From positions 35,415,628 to 35,479,627 of the forward strand of contig OX578280.1 of assembly GCA_951217055.1 (NCBI GenBank): a stretch of DNA of 64,000 nt. Reading direction: 5' to 3'. A program made the translations under genes and the position numbers. The notes under the pieces were generated by a model, which made no database searches, was not told the DNA's origin, and was given only the letters and a program-made list of their open reading frames with translations. The DNA comes from Gerris lacustris (taxonomy: Eukaryota; Arthropoda; Insecta; Hemiptera; Gerridae). Shown here piece by piece: positions 1-12,007 of the stretch. The stretch's first letter is position 1. Each line of letters opens with the position of its first letter.

Positions 1-1217
1 TTTCCTCTGCGAATGAATACGCACTATTCACCCTGGTTAGAAGTCGTAAATTGTCAAATATCTAGAGAATAATAATTGATGGTTGTTCATATTGATGGTT
101 GTTTAAATTAAAATATTTACCCCGATAAAACCAGTAAATACGAGTGTATGAAATCATGTTCCTGTGGAAACGCCAGTTTTGATCAACCTGGGAAAAAAAC
201 ATCATATAATGGACCAGTCGTGCTCACGTCGCGGTCGTGCTTAAGATCTTTAGGATACGCCAACCCCAGTTAGTTGCAACCCGAAAGAGAAGCCATCTCA
301 GGAGTGGCCACCCATTTTTTAATATTTCATTTAGCACCGTTTTTAGCACCCAGCACCGTTCGAGTTTCTTGTAACTTGAGCTAGCCCTCAAATAACAAAT
401 CAATCAAGAATAAATTCTTTCTACTTTCTATTCTATTTGAAATAACTTTAAAATGCTTTATGCGTTAAGCAAGTTATAAAATGGATTTCTATTTGCTCGG
501 ACTAGTGAATTAACTTTATCTAGTAATAATCCTTTTTCGTACTGCTGAAACGTAATATTCAACTAACCAAGTTAGTCCAGCTTGGCTGGCTATTAATTGG
601 GGATCGGTTTAGCCAAATGGCTAGTGCATTTCTAACACGAATGAAATCAAGCTGAAATGCCAACATACATGTTAATTGTTTGCATTTCATAGAGGTTAGG
701 TATGTTACATACTGATGATATTATCATTGATTACTTGTGTAATTAAAATGGCTGATCCTCCGTCCTATACAGTTTACAGTCTAATGTTATATTGATCGGG
801 ACTTAATTGATACAACACAGGGTGGTTACAGAAGAATGCCACAACTTTTAAAATCGGTATCGGACGATGAGCGGGTGACGGACCCTGCTAGTGAAATCCC
901 AAGACATCCAAATTAAATTTCAGAGCTGCTCCTACACAACAGCAGATAGAGTAGCGCTATCCATTTATAATATGTTTAGATTAGTAAATTAAAACACTTT
1001 GGTGGAAGTTCGTCAAACTCTTTATATATTAATTTTTAAGAGTCTGAATGCTTAGAGACACTTTAGTATGGTCTATTTTTTTGGCAATGACAAACTCCTA
1101 TGGCTGTTTTCTTTAATCTATCTTTATCAATTAATCTTAAGTAACTCTCAGTCCAGATGCATGTTATAATGATCCATTTTTTGGAATGACACTATCTATA
1201 TAGGCTACTAGTTTCGA
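1..1217. other. No gene seen
   Basis: AT-rich sequence with short, uninterpretable open frames. A slightly more CpG-containing patch lies near 215-300. I see no recognisable protein, RNA gene or bounded repeat. Confidence 0.5.
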
Positions 1218-1219
1218 TA

Positions 1220-1656
1220 CAGTGGAAACTCGATAATTCGGACTAATTGGGACCAGACACTGTCTGAATTACCAATTCGTCCGAATTTTCAAATATGCTG
1301 TAAAATAATGCAGCAATATTTTTATACTCGTTGTGTGATTTCACAGGCACATTGTTATTGTATAAGGGAATCTTAGATATTATTTATTAAAACTCAGCTT
1401 TTGATTACAACAAATCTCTTTATTTTATCATGTAAAAAAACAAACAATGAAATTCAATTAAACACTAAATATTTTTTATACACTATTAAATAAGAATAAT
1501 TATTATTTACCGAAAAAGTCTCATAGTTTTTGGACCATTGTTTAGGATAGTTTCATAGGAAAAACAGGAGCCCTTTACCTGTTTTTCCTTCTCACGATAT
1601 CAGTTTTTCGGTAAACAGTCCGGATTTTAGAGGTACGAATTATCGAGCTTCTACTA
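1220..1656. mobile_element. pogo/Tigger-like MITE
   Basis: The left end reads CAGTGGAAACTCGATAATTC. The right end, read on the opposite strand, is TAGTAGAAGCTCGATAATTC, so the ~24-bp termini are inverted repeats. TA dinucleotides flank both ends (1218-1219 and 1657-1658). This end sequence and TA target are characteristic of pogo/Tigger elements of the Tc1-mariner superfamily. At ~437 bp with no transposase frame it is a non-autonomous copy. The terminal base of the right end differs from the left, so it is probably old. Confidence 0.8.
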
Positions 1657-1658
1657 TA

Positions 1659-2783
1659 GTTAAATGTGGATGAGATATAGTTGAACAACATAGGAAAGCA
1701 GTTAACAAGCTTATTCTAATGGTTACTGTAATCTGAGAGCTTGTCGAAAGTGCCACTTTCACGACTTACATTACTGACAAGTTAAGCTAAATAGACTGAA
1801 GGGTGTCGTGTTGTTTTAGGCCACAGGTTGGTCAGAAAACTACTTCTCCTGTCGCTGTTTCAAAATTGTTAGCAATCTAAGACAATTTTATGCTATTAAA
1901 GCTAGAAAACTACTTTATTATATACAAGATAGTCTTGAGTTTTTAGTTTGTTGTGGACATGCAGTTGAAAAAACTTAGCCCCTCTCATAACGCTGGCTGT
2001 TTTAATTTAGAGACAACTCTTTTCAATACACTTAAACGTTTTGTTGTCTTTTTTGTCACACAGAACACTTATTTTCATTATTACTGATCCACTGACTAAG
2101 TTATTGCTAGCATTAAATATTTTAAAATATAAAATTTACAAATTTTTATTAATCTATTTATAAATAAAAAAAAAATCATATTGATTGCCAAACAATGTGT
2201 TTCAGAAATAAAACTAATTATCTTAACTACTCTCACCGATGTTGTTAATGAGAGTAGCCTTGAAGAGGTATTAACAATGAAGAGAAGTTATTTTTTTATT
2301 TATTTTTGTGAAAAATTGTTGACACATCACTATTGTCTTCTCGTAAAAAATAATTTTGCATCCAAATTTACCGAAGTTACAGAAGAAAAAGTGGCTGTTC
2401 TGAAAAAGAACATTGATATTGCTAAAATTAATTCCTGACCGTGTACGATTTTCTTTAATATGCAAAATTTCATCGAAATCGGACCAGTTGCTTACCTCCA
2501 CTCGTCTGCACTGACTATACAGTCAGACATTTTTTGAAAACGACTTTTGGACTGGAGGACATAAAATCGTGTAAATCCATGAATGAATTTTTAATTCTAT
2601 CAACTAATTTTTGCGACATCACAATACTTTCCATATGTAGTACAATTATGAGAAAATTAAATATATACTAGCCCTAAAATAAAAATAATATTCTCCTATT
2701 CAAAATATACTCGACTTTCTAAGGTTGGTTGTAAGATTTCTTATTGTATCGTTCTCTTATTAGTCCCGTCAAGGTACTCTTTT
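1659..2783. other. AT-rich spacer with a degraded repeat fragment
   Basis: No gene is seen. Around 2455-2600 is a degraded minus-strand fragment resembling repeat A (a 'fatcgaaatcggaccagt'-type block followed by 'cgtgtaaatccat'). The rest is AT-rich and featureless. Confidence 0.4.
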
Positions 2784-3140
2784 ACTTTGTTACCCATCCT
2801 CTTTTTTATTTTGAAATTGTATATAAAAAGTTTGATAATCCTTTATCCCAAAGTAAATTCGACTAAAAATCCCTTTGTCCTAATAGTCATTAACTTTGTT
2901 TACCCATCCTACTTTTTTTATTTTGAAATTGTATTTACAAAAGTTTGATAATTCTTTATCCCAAAGTAAATTCGACTAAAAATCCCTTTGTCCTAATAGT
3001 CATTAACTTTGTTTACCCATCCTATTTTTTTTATTTTGAAATTGTATTTACAAAAGTTTGATAATCCTTTATCCCAAAGTAAATTAGACTAAAAATCCCT
3101 TTGTCCTAATAGTCATTAATTTTGTCACCAATCCTACTTT
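2784..3140. repeat. 113-bp tandem repeat, about 3.2 units
   Basis: The phrase TTTGATAAT(C/T)CTTTATCCCA begins at 2831, 2944 and 3057, exactly 113 bp apart. ACTTTGTT(T)ACCCATCCT precedes each unit, with a fourth partial copy near 3119. Units are almost identical apart from the first, which has small indels. The core resembles the interior of the MITE at 59867-60041, suggesting the array arose by tandem amplification of part of that MITE family. Confidence 0.9.
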
Positions 3141-3539
3141 TCAAAATGTTATATGGATATCAAATAAAGGTGTGTAACAAACTAAAAGAGGTTTATTCAC
3201 CACATTCTTTCTGTTGTGCGTAACAAAGTAATAGAATATCCCTGTCAAATTTGACCCAAAAAAGTACTCGACCTTGCAAAACGTCATGTAGTTCTTATTT
3301 ATTTATATGTTCTTAATGCCTAATTCAATATTTAGAAACTACGTTTGCAGCTTTGATAGACCTTTTTCGGTTTTTCCTTAATATCTCTGTTCCTATGCAT
3401 CGGAGGGCAAAAGTTGTTATTATCAATATTGTGGAGGAAAAAATGTATACAGCTTTTGTATTTATAATTTTTTTCTAGGTTCTTTCCCTTTTTATAACAT
3501 TTAGATAATTAATTGATTGGGCGTTCTTTAACACTTCCT
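3141..3539. other. No gene seen
   Basis: AT-rich sequence without recognisable features. Confidence 0.4.
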
Positions 3540-3790
3540 AGCAATGTCGGTGTTGTTTTACTAAACAAAATGTATTTGAAAAAACATTTGTTTGTCTCAA
3601 AAAATTGATAGATAACAGAATCTCCTGTACTAAAATTCCAATTTGAAATTTTAAGCTCATGTTTGCCTGAGCGTTGCGCGTGAACACTTTGATGGAAAAC
3701 GCTCCTCCAACGAACTAAGCCAGAGCATTGATAGAAGGAACACGAAATTTTCGGGTTTTTTTCAAAAAGACTGCTCCTACAAGCAAAGCT
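3540..3790. repeat. Interspersed repeat E (uninterrupted copy)
   Basis: This segment aligns with the two sequences flanking the gypsy element: 43283-43355 on its left and 47760-47900 on its right. Shared landmarks are GGTGT before the insertion, TTTGTCTC next to the target site, then CTAAAAT..CAATTT and GTTTgCC/TACGCGAG..TTGCGCG. Here the family is uninterrupted, so this copy serves as a paralogous empty site for the retrotransposon insertion. Confidence 0.65.
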
Positions 3791-4613
3791 GCAAACTAGG
3801 TCTCTTTGTTCCTTTAAATTTTATTTCTTAATTTTATTTCTTTTCGGCGTCGCGTAAACTTTCCTTAAAATTGAATTGAAGATATTTATTCTCCACGTGT
3901 TGTAAATCCACAAAAAAGGTTCCCTGTATCTATGCCGGTGCACTATGTTTTTTATTCTGCTGTAAACCAAAAGGTATTCTGTAAACCTAAGCTTGTCCTT
4001 ATCTAAAGAAAGGCGTATATATTCTATAGAATGGCGTATATCATTTCTGTTGTGTGGTGGATATGGGGTATTTAACTAAAAGCCGGAATCATTTTTCGGT
4101 ATGTCGTGGACAGAGTTTATTCTAAAAATATATTTTCTTTTAATAATATTTTTGACTTTTATTACACTTGTATTACTTTGTATCGAGTTCAACGAGTCAA
4201 AACGTAATTTAATTGCTCTAAACCTCTTTCTATCTATTATGGAGTTGGTCAATATATTTGAGCTGTATTTAAAATTAAAATTATTACAGCAAATGATGTT
4301 ACATACAAATGGGTCCGACAAACTCGAAAAAAACATTCTTAAATATGAAGGGATACTGAATTTATTTATAAAACTTATTATCTTATTTAATTTATTTATT
4401 ATTGAGCATTCTTATTAAGTGTTCAACAAGTGGTTGTTAATATTTCGGTTTAAAATTCTTGACAAAACCACATGTTGAATATTTTTTAAATATGGTCAAT
4501 AAGATATTAAATTAGATAATATGGAATTTAAACTCAGTATCACTATGTTCAGTTCTTTCTTTTTTCGTTTTGTCGAACCGATTAGTTATTTACTTTCTCA
4601 AAAAAAGAGTAAA
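3791..4613. other. AT-rich spacer; one 105-codon open frame
   Basis: An ATG-initiated plus-strand frame of 105 codons runs from 4101 to 4418. It has hydrophobic stretches and no recognised domain. Given the base composition, about one frame of this length is expected by chance in 64 kb on two strands, so I do not call it a gene. Nothing else is recognised. Confidence 0.35.
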
Positions 4614-4870
4614 AAAAAGTATTGTGATGGCGTGAAAATTCGATTGTGTGATTTTGATGGATTTACACGTTTTGAGGTCCATTAAGTCCAGCAAATTGAT
4701 TTTTAAAAATCTGTCGTTTGTGTCGGTTGGAGCCTGAACTGTTTGGCCGATTTTAACAAAATTTGGCATACATATTCAGAAAAATAATATACCCAGGGGC
4801 GAAAGCGAGAAATTAATTTTAGCTCCAAATTTGGTGGCGCTAACCCCCAAAAATGTGGAAAGAAATTATT
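4614..4870 (+). repeat. Repeat A, head portion
   Basis: Contains the family landmarks in order: AAGTATTGTGATGGCG, GATTTTGATGGATTTACACG, GTCGTTTGTGTCG, GAGCCTGAACTG, ACAAAATTTGGCATACAT and AAATTAATTTTAGCTCC. The tail module seen in the 22383 copy is missing. A foldback element lies just downstream at 4931. Confidence 0.75.
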
Positions 4871-4930
4871 TCCTTTTTTTCTAATAACGTTGTATTAATT
4901 AAACACTTTAATTTGTGTAAATAGATTATA

Positions 4931-5320
4931 TTTTGATGGATGTAAGGTTTACTAATAAAAAATATAATCAAAACTGGTTAGTATTAATTTTTATTTTTAT
5001 TTATGAGACGTTTCGACCCTTAACATTATTTCTAAGGTCATTTATTCAATCATAGCTGTATGTTATTACAAAAATTAAAAAAAAAATTTAAAGAAATTTT
5101 TACAATATAATACAATACAATACAAATATAAACAATATACAATTTTTTTTAACAAATACATTAACACACAGAAATTTTGGTTATTAATATGTAGCTATGA
5201 TTAAAGATGACCTTAGAAATAATGTAAAGGGTCGAAACGTCTCTTATAATTATAAAAATAAAAATTAAAACTAACCAATTTTGATTATATTTTTTATTTG
5301 TACACCTAACATCCATCAAA
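4931..5320. mobile_element. Foldback element with ~140-bp inverted arms
   Basis: The left arm starts TTTTGATGGATGTAAGG. The right arm, reverse-complemented, starts TTTTGATGGATGTTAGG. The arms match at roughly 90% for about 140 bp, including GAGACGTTTCGACCCTT and CATTATTTCTAAGGTCAT, around an AT-rich ~100-bp centre. There is no coding capacity. It is a non-autonomous foldback/MITE; I cannot assign the superfamily because no clear target duplication is visible. Confidence 0.85.
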
Positions 5321-8300
5321 AAAGAATTTTTAATTGACCGATTTTTCTCAATACTTAATATTATGATTTCTTTTGATTATTATACTACATTAATTACAAA
5401 TTATTGGAAATATTAGGTCTATTTAAATTATTGTTGTATTTATTTGGGCTGTAGGGATTCTATCCATTCTTCAAAAGGTTTAGAGGTATGGATTATTGAT
5501 GCTATCCTAATCCCATTTTTCTATTTAGATGTATGTATGCACGAATATATCCCTTCTCCTTTTTTTGCAATATGTTTATCAATAGGATTCCTGCAATTCT
5601 ATGATCTGGTTTGGACACGCCTTCAGAGTGTAGGATTAAAATCGATTTTGAATTTACTTATAGAAATTTCATTTTAATCCAAAACCGAACTTCTCCTTTG
5701 CCGTTATAAAAACAAATTGAAATTGGGAAAGATTGCTCTTCCCAATTGTATTGTCGGAATGTCTCTCCATTTATTATTGTTTTCTGTAAAAGTAAGTTAA
5801 AGAAAGGTAGCATGACAAAAGGTATGGTAGAAGAGACAATAGTTCAAACACAGCCTGGATTTGACACTGACGCCACGAGGACAATAAATTAAATCTTTAT
5901 TCCTCAAGTCTGCTATTAATTGAAGATCTGTGATTAATTGAAATATTGTTTCTGCAATATAATTTAAAAAAAAAAAAAAAAAAAATGCAGTTTTATATTC
6001 CTAAATAGCCTTCACTCCGCGTTTCGCTTGAAGTTTATGCTTGGAGGAATCAGTGTCTATCTTTCCTAGTATCATGGCCAATAGCATAGGCCAAGTAATT
6101 AAATAAAATTCCTTATAATTTATTAGTTTTACTAGTGAGATGGCTTGCCCTCTCTCTCCGAATCATTATTTCTAATAGATTTATGGCGCAACTGGTCCTT
6201 AGAAAGATGGCTAACTTTTCTTCCTCTAAATCTAAATCATTATCTTTCTGAGAGAAATTGCGCTTCTTGTTTAGAGAGAAGGCTAGCCTATTGTTTTGTC
6301 AAGAAGTGCTAATCTTTTTTTTTCAAAAATAATTTAAAAGCTAAATATGAAATGGCTAATTCAAATTCAATTATTTATTTATGAAAAAGAAACCTGAATA
6401 TACATATTTACAAAATATACATTTTTAATCTACGATTGAAGATCTTTTATTTGATAAAAAAAATTGGTTGTATTGACCGATATTTTGTGGTAATCGAACA
6501 TGACGTTGTGGTTAGACAAATATATATTTTAGTTTGAATAACTTGTGTTTTATTCAAGTGTTATTTTCATCATATTTTATTTGACACCAGATTTCATTCA
6601 GATCGGTCAAGCCGTTCTTAATTGCTTCACCTAATAGACGGGCATATAGACAGAATTAGGTTTTAAAGCTTAGTCTTCATAATTCTACGGAAAATACAAA
6701 ATAGACATAGCCAATCCGAGAAATGTATAGAAAATGGAAATTCGATTTTTTATACATATATAATCTACAGATTATAGATGTACCCGATATTTAAATGATA
6801 GATGTTTTACTTTTTTATATAATCATTCCTAGCCTTAATCTATACATATAAAATAAAAGTTTTGTCTGTAGATTGCTCACAATTGCAAAATGTTGGGATT
6901 CTTTTTCATTTAATACATTGCGAAAACAAAACCGGCCTTAACTTTTTTCCTGAATGTATGTTTTTATGTCTGTCACTACCAGTCTGACTTTATGGGCGTT
7001 AAACTTCTGAATGAAATCATTTAATTGTTATGCGCAGAGGCGTGTGCTAACGTGTGGATGTTTGTAGGCTTGGTTTCATCGAAACATATTGAGTAGAAAG
7101 TAGAACCAAAGTTATTATATGAAATATCAAATGTTTTTAAAACTATAATTTCCTATCACTAACTTCGTTTAAGTTTGAATGCATTTGTTAAAGTAATCTA
7201 TATACTCTTTACTTTTTGCTGGATGCTTCTTTTAACAATAATAATTCTAAACTAATTTTATTCTATTTACTTTTTTTCTCATATTATATAAAAGTATTTT
7301 TTAGTACATATTTCATTTTTAATCATTGTGAAATATTCAATCCTTTTGAAAAATGGTTAATAACCGTGTTTATAATAAAATAAATTAGCCGACTACATGC
7401 TTCTAGCGCACACAAAGGGTCCGTAGGCAATTTATCAAATAGCACGAGTTCGTTAACCAGTAATCGGCTTTGCCGCCTTAAGATGGCAGTAATTTAAAAG
7501 TTTTCATTTTGCTATAACTTTTGAACTATTTATTACAATGATGTAAAACAAACACCTTTATATACATTTTTATTGACCAAACGCAATGAAACTACTCCAA
7601 AAAGTGTTGGCTCAATGCGTTCCTTAAAATAAATTTATATGATTTTTGGAAACATTTTTGAAAATATCCTTAAATAATACTATTTGTAACTTGACAAAGT
7701 AGTGAAAATAGAAGGGATGAGGGGGGGGGGGACTAGAAATAGGGGCACAAGATGAATTGGTATACAATATCGACACCAAATATTTATTTGTACTCAGGGC
7801 GTCCTTCGCTTTCAGTTAACACCCCCAAACAAGTTCAATTCCTAGTTTTTGGGGGACGATTTTTTGGGGCTTCCCTACTATTTTCGTTTGATTGGGCTAA
7901 TACACATAAAATAACTACAAAGTTTCATATTTTTGTGTTAGGTGCTTTTGGTGATCTGGTGTGTTACAGACACACGGTCAAGCGCAGGAATGTATGAGGG
8001 ATCCTAAAAATAGAGGATTTTTTCATGTAATAAATAGCCTCCTGACTGCGTTTTACAGGATATTGCACTCCTTATAATGAAACGAATGATGTAAAATATA
8101 GTCATAGTATAAATAAATATAATATATACAAGTAGAATAAAGGCGAGAAGTGGTTAATACCGACACTTGCATACTTACTAAATAATGGTTAAAACTAATA
8201 TTATTCTTTAGTAGTTACAACAATAATGACATCTTTAGTGAACTGATAGTTTTAGATATGTTTACTTAGCTTTTAAGTATACATATAGTTATTGTTTTTT

Positions 8301-8819
8301 TTTGGCATGGGCTTTGATAACAAAAAAGAAACTACTATACATATAGTTTATTTTAGATTTAGGCGATATATCAACAACATACATCGCTCCTATATGGGAC
8401 ACCTATAAAAACTTTTAGGCACGTGACTTTCTATAATAGCCTAGACCCTCTTTTAACAACAAGAAATCAGTTTTTCCTTTTAAAAGCATTATTACGTAAA
8501 TAGAATAAAATGGCCACCAGTTTATTGAACATAAAAAATGAAAAATGTAGTAAGTAAAACGAAAATATTTTGCTTTCTTGCTTACCAAAAAAGTAGTACT
8601 ATTTTTTTTTTTCCAAATTTAAAATTTCCCTGACCATAATGCGTTTCAGACATCTGGAAACATTTTTGATATTTTTGTGAACGCCTATATTTTACTACGT
8701 TTTTATTAGCTTGCTTTCTTGTTTGTTTGTTTCTTTGTCCAGTACAAATTTTGCAATCGATTTTCCTAACTTCCCGAGTAGCTAGACGTTTGAAACTTTT
8801 AGAATAGCTCAGAACACGA
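5321..8819. other. AT-rich spacer with minor repeat fragments
   Basis: No gene is seen. There is a poly(A) run at about 5967-5985. A repeat-like phrase 'ATTTCATTCAGATCGGTCAAGCCGTT' type (6590-6625) ends in a degenerate form of the 'gacgggcatatagacag' module common in insect repeats. A G-run is at about 7720-7731. GGGTCCGTAGGCA at 7419-7431 matches the terminus of the element at 26615 but is isolated. Confidence 0.4.
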
Positions 8820-9000
8820 TGACAGTGCATTATTTTAATACTTTTAGCCATCTTTCAGCAGAATTTAATTATTTTTCAGCAAATTTTGCTGTATGGAAGG
8901 TTAGTTCGGAAAAAATCCGCAAGTTATTTTATTTGTTTTGACATATCGCATATTTACGATCTTCATTTTGACGGGTTTCAAATTTATGATTTATGACATA
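8820..9000. repeat. Interspersed repeat with an inverted copy at 56130-56265
   Basis: The phrase CAGCAGAATTTAATT..CAGCAAATTTTGCTGTATGG..GTTATTTTATTTGTTTTGACAT..TTTGACGGGTTTCAAATTT reappears in reverse complement near 56130-56265. It is not coding. Two copies ~47 kb apart in opposite orientation show a dispersed repeat family of unknown type. Confidence 0.7.
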
Positions 9001-9140
9001 AAATTTAAAAACGTAGATAAATTTTCAAACGTTTCATAAAAAGTTCTTTTTATCTTGTAATTATATTTAAAACTATAGTCATACTATGGAATTTTAATTT
9101 CAACCCTCTTTGCTTTTTCTCGACCTGATTTTTTAGAAAC

Positions 9141-9172
9141 ACTGAAATATACCTAATAAGGTATATTTCAGT
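9141..9172. other. Perfect 14-bp palindrome with 4-nt loop
   Basis: ACTGAAATATACCT, loop AATA, then AGGTATATTTCAGT, a perfect inverted repeat. It could be a cruciform, a MITE remnant or chance in AT-rich DNA. It has no rho-independent-terminator context and no flanking gene. Confidence 0.7.
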
Positions 9173-9270
9173 AATACCTATTTTTTTGCACTGTTTCTTG
9201 TATATTCGTGCACTGACAAAACGGGAGCTATGTGGCACACTAATAAAATTTAATTTAGTAGAGGCAGACA

Positions 9271-10118
9271 TTTTTAGGGTTTTGTAGATACTTCTCAAAA
9301 CCCTTATACCGTCCGTCATGTCCGTCCGTCCGTCGCTCTTTGGTTCATAGGGCCCGAACCGTTTAAGCTAAAGTGATGAAATTTGAAACACTAGTCCAAT
9401 TTTTAGACCCAACCACAGGAAAAATATACAGAAGTTAAATTCAATTCGCAAAAATGTGTTAAACTCAAAAATTTATATTTTTTTTAATTTTCGAGTGGGG
9501 TATCAAATGAAAGCTGCTGAAGAGTAGGAGGCATATATATATATATGCTTTTTTAAATTTTGCATTCCTTGTTGGGTAAAGAAATCAAAATATACCCAAA
9601 AATATTCCCCCCCCCCCAACCACTATACAACGGCTGGTCCTAAAATTTCGAAATAATTCATGCGAATGCCTTATTGAGGGGCGATGAAAATTCCGGGAGG
9701 GCATTTCTAGTTTTTAAAAATTACCAATTTTGTGCGCGAAAATTTGAAGTTCGCCCAAAATTTTATTTTTATAAAATTTTGAGTGGGGTATCAAATGAAA
9801 GCTGCTGAAATGTAGGATACAAATATATATTTGCTTTTTTAAATTTTTCATTCTTTATTGGTTTTATAAGTCAAAATATACCCCTAAAAACATTCCCCCC
9901 CCCCAACACTATATAACGGCTGGTCCTAAAATTTCAAAATAAATCATGGCTATACTTATGGTGGAGCGATGTAAATGTTCTGAAAAAATGTAATTTATCT
10001 AGTCGTTATTACTGATGAAAAACATTGTGACCCCCCGGGGGATCGAACCCGGACCCTTGAGATCGAAGAAAAAAAATTGTTTTTTAATGATGCTTAATCA
10101 TCTACAAAACCCTAAAAA
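9271..10118. mobile_element. Repeat B element, complete, 19-bp TIRs
   Basis: The termini are TTTTTAGGGTTTTGTAGAT at 9271-9289 and its exact reverse complement at 10100-10118. The interior is non-coding: a (TCCG)n-like tract near 9320, then a block with TGAGTGGGGTATCAAATGAA present twice about 287 bp apart (~9496 and ~9782). Both copies are followed by a C-run and AACGGCTGGTCCTAAAATTT. Near the right end the minus strand carries GGGTTCGATCCC (10041-10052), a tRNA B-box-like sequence. A shorter, broken second copy is at 15082. Confidence 0.8.
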
Positions 10119-10870
10119 GTACTTGGACGCAAGTACTTCCCTGTGATTTTTTTGTATTTTGTATAGATAATTCTTATTGCCATTTTATAAATCTAAATTA
10201 AATTAAAAATCCATTTATTTGTAAATACCATAGTCTACATTGTCTAGACTAGAGGCTTTAAACAAAGCCTCATATCCTCTCCTTTTCTGTTCATCATACG
10301 AGATAAGTTATACTAAGGAGATTTTATACTAGTAAGTACAATGTACAGTGTAGCCTTATAAGATTGTCTGTGATAGGAATATATTATAGGGGTAGTCATA
10401 TATGGGCTGTGTTAGGAAGAAAAAGGCTGAACGATTAATGTAGTGAACAGGGTTCACCGTATCATATGGCCATAAGCCAACGTACAACATGCTTTACGCT
10501 CCCCTCCCCCCAACTAACACTTGTAACTTCAGCCAAGTAAAATTTGAGTTAGTAGAACCCCTTTGGCAATCCCTTACATTACCAATATTCTTTTATCCTC
10601 AGCGTTTCTTAAACTTTCATGAAGAGAGAAAAAAAAGTATCTCAAATCATTTTTTTTTTTTCTTTGATATTTTCTTTGTACATATTATGATAATGAGGTT
10701 CACAATTAATTTTCCCTTTTAATTTAAAAAAAAAGAAATGGAATATATTAATATGATGAAATTCTTTATTTCTAGGTTGCCCTGTCAACAAATATTGTTT
10801 ACTTTTTAATTTTTAAAAAAATATGGAATGTACTCGATATAATAATCAGTGTGTGAAAAATGAACTTATC
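10119..10870. other. No gene seen
   Basis: AT-rich sequence with short poly-T runs; no recognised feature. Confidence 0.4.
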
Positions 10871-11035
10871 TTATAATTATGACTAGAGAGGTTGGCAGAA
10901 AGTAACTCAACAATATGAAAATATGTCACCACAATTTTTTTTTATTAAAGAAAAATTGTGGTGAATTTTAATAAAAATAATTGTGATAAAAATATTGTTG
11001 AGTTACTTCTACCTACCTATCTAGTTATAATTATG
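10871..11035. mobile_element. Hairpin MITE, ~165 bp
   Basis: The arms 10871-10915 and 10992-11035 are inverted repeats sharing ATAATTAT, CTAGA, and AGTAACTCAACAATAT. The interior is also palindromic (TCACCACAATTTTT against AAAAATTGTGGTGA). Almost the whole unit folds into one hairpin, the structure of many short MITEs. No target duplication could be fixed. Confidence 0.75.
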
Positions 11036-11673
11036 AAGTGGTACCACAACATCTTAGTCTAAACAACTGATTAATTATCTTATCTCCCTAGAATTCAAAC
11101 CTGATATATCCAGGTTTAAAGAATTGTTATTAAGAACAATAATGGATTTCCCATTTTTGGCCACAAACTAGACGGAAAATGAGTATTTTCAAAAATTCAA
11201 ATTTCCTGTCAGAAGATATATATTGCATCTAAATGCTGCAGATACGATAATAATCTATAATCTAAGGAAGATTCTTAACTGTCTGCAATATTGTGTTTCT
11301 TCATGCATTCTGCAGAGTGCTGAAGAAAAAAGCATTTTCGAGAATCATCTAAATTATTAATACACTGGCGTGTTCTAGTTTTCTACTTTTGTAATGCAAG
11401 AACACATTCCCTTCTTATTTTTTTAAGTGAATCTCTCTACCTTCTTCTTGGTTCTGTTAAATTTTTCCTTGTAAGCAAAATTTTTATAAAAGACAAAACT
11501 AGAGAATATTTTTGTCAACATTCTTGCCTTCTGTAATATGCCTAGTACCTTGTTACTAACAACAATCATGCAAACAACTTCATTGTGCTCTATGATTCTT
11601 TATTTGCTTACTACTGCTCTTTATTATTCTAATTACTATGGCTACCCGCTTGTTGTGTGGCATTCGCCTATAA
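11036..11673. other. No gene seen
   Basis: AT-rich sequence; the short open frame near 11538-11726 shows no recognised domain and runs into the hAT-like element. Confidence 0.4.
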
Positions 11674-12007
11674 CAGGAGTCTCCAATCTTTTTGGTTTAA
11701 GGCCGGATCTAGATAGGATGGTCTAAAGCGGGCCGTATGAAGTAAGCAACCCTCAGTTATCAGACTTTACAATGGCAGGCAATATACCTATAAGCACTAT
11801 CCATTTCAGCCAAATAAAACGAATAAAACCTCAATTGGACTTGTGCTGGCCTTTTTGATGTTTGGAATGGCATCTGATTATGGAGAAATCATAACTTTGT
11901 TGCATTGTTTTGGGTTCATTTGATAACTTCTTTTGTGGCGTGGCAGGCTGGATAAAAATGTCTCGAGGGCTTGATCCGGCCCGCGGGCCGTAGTTGGGAG
12001 ACCCCTG
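11674..12007. mobile_element. hAT-like MITE with degenerate 8-bp target duplication
   Basis: The left end reads CAGGAGTCTCCAAT...GGCCGGATC. The right end on the opposite strand reads CAGGGGTCTCCCAAC...GGCCGGATC. This 'CAGGGGTCTCCAAC / GGCCCGCGGGCCGGATC' pattern is typical of Charlie-type hAT elements (family knowledge). The flanking 8-mers GCCTATAA and GCCTGTAT match at 6 of 8 positions, as expected for an old hAT duplication. At 334 bp it has no transposase. Confidence 0.85.

Noticed and set aside
4101..4418. 105-codon open frame with hydrophobic segments
   Set aside because: Length is about what chance yields in AT-rich DNA of this size; no domain, no codon signal and no splice or promoter context.
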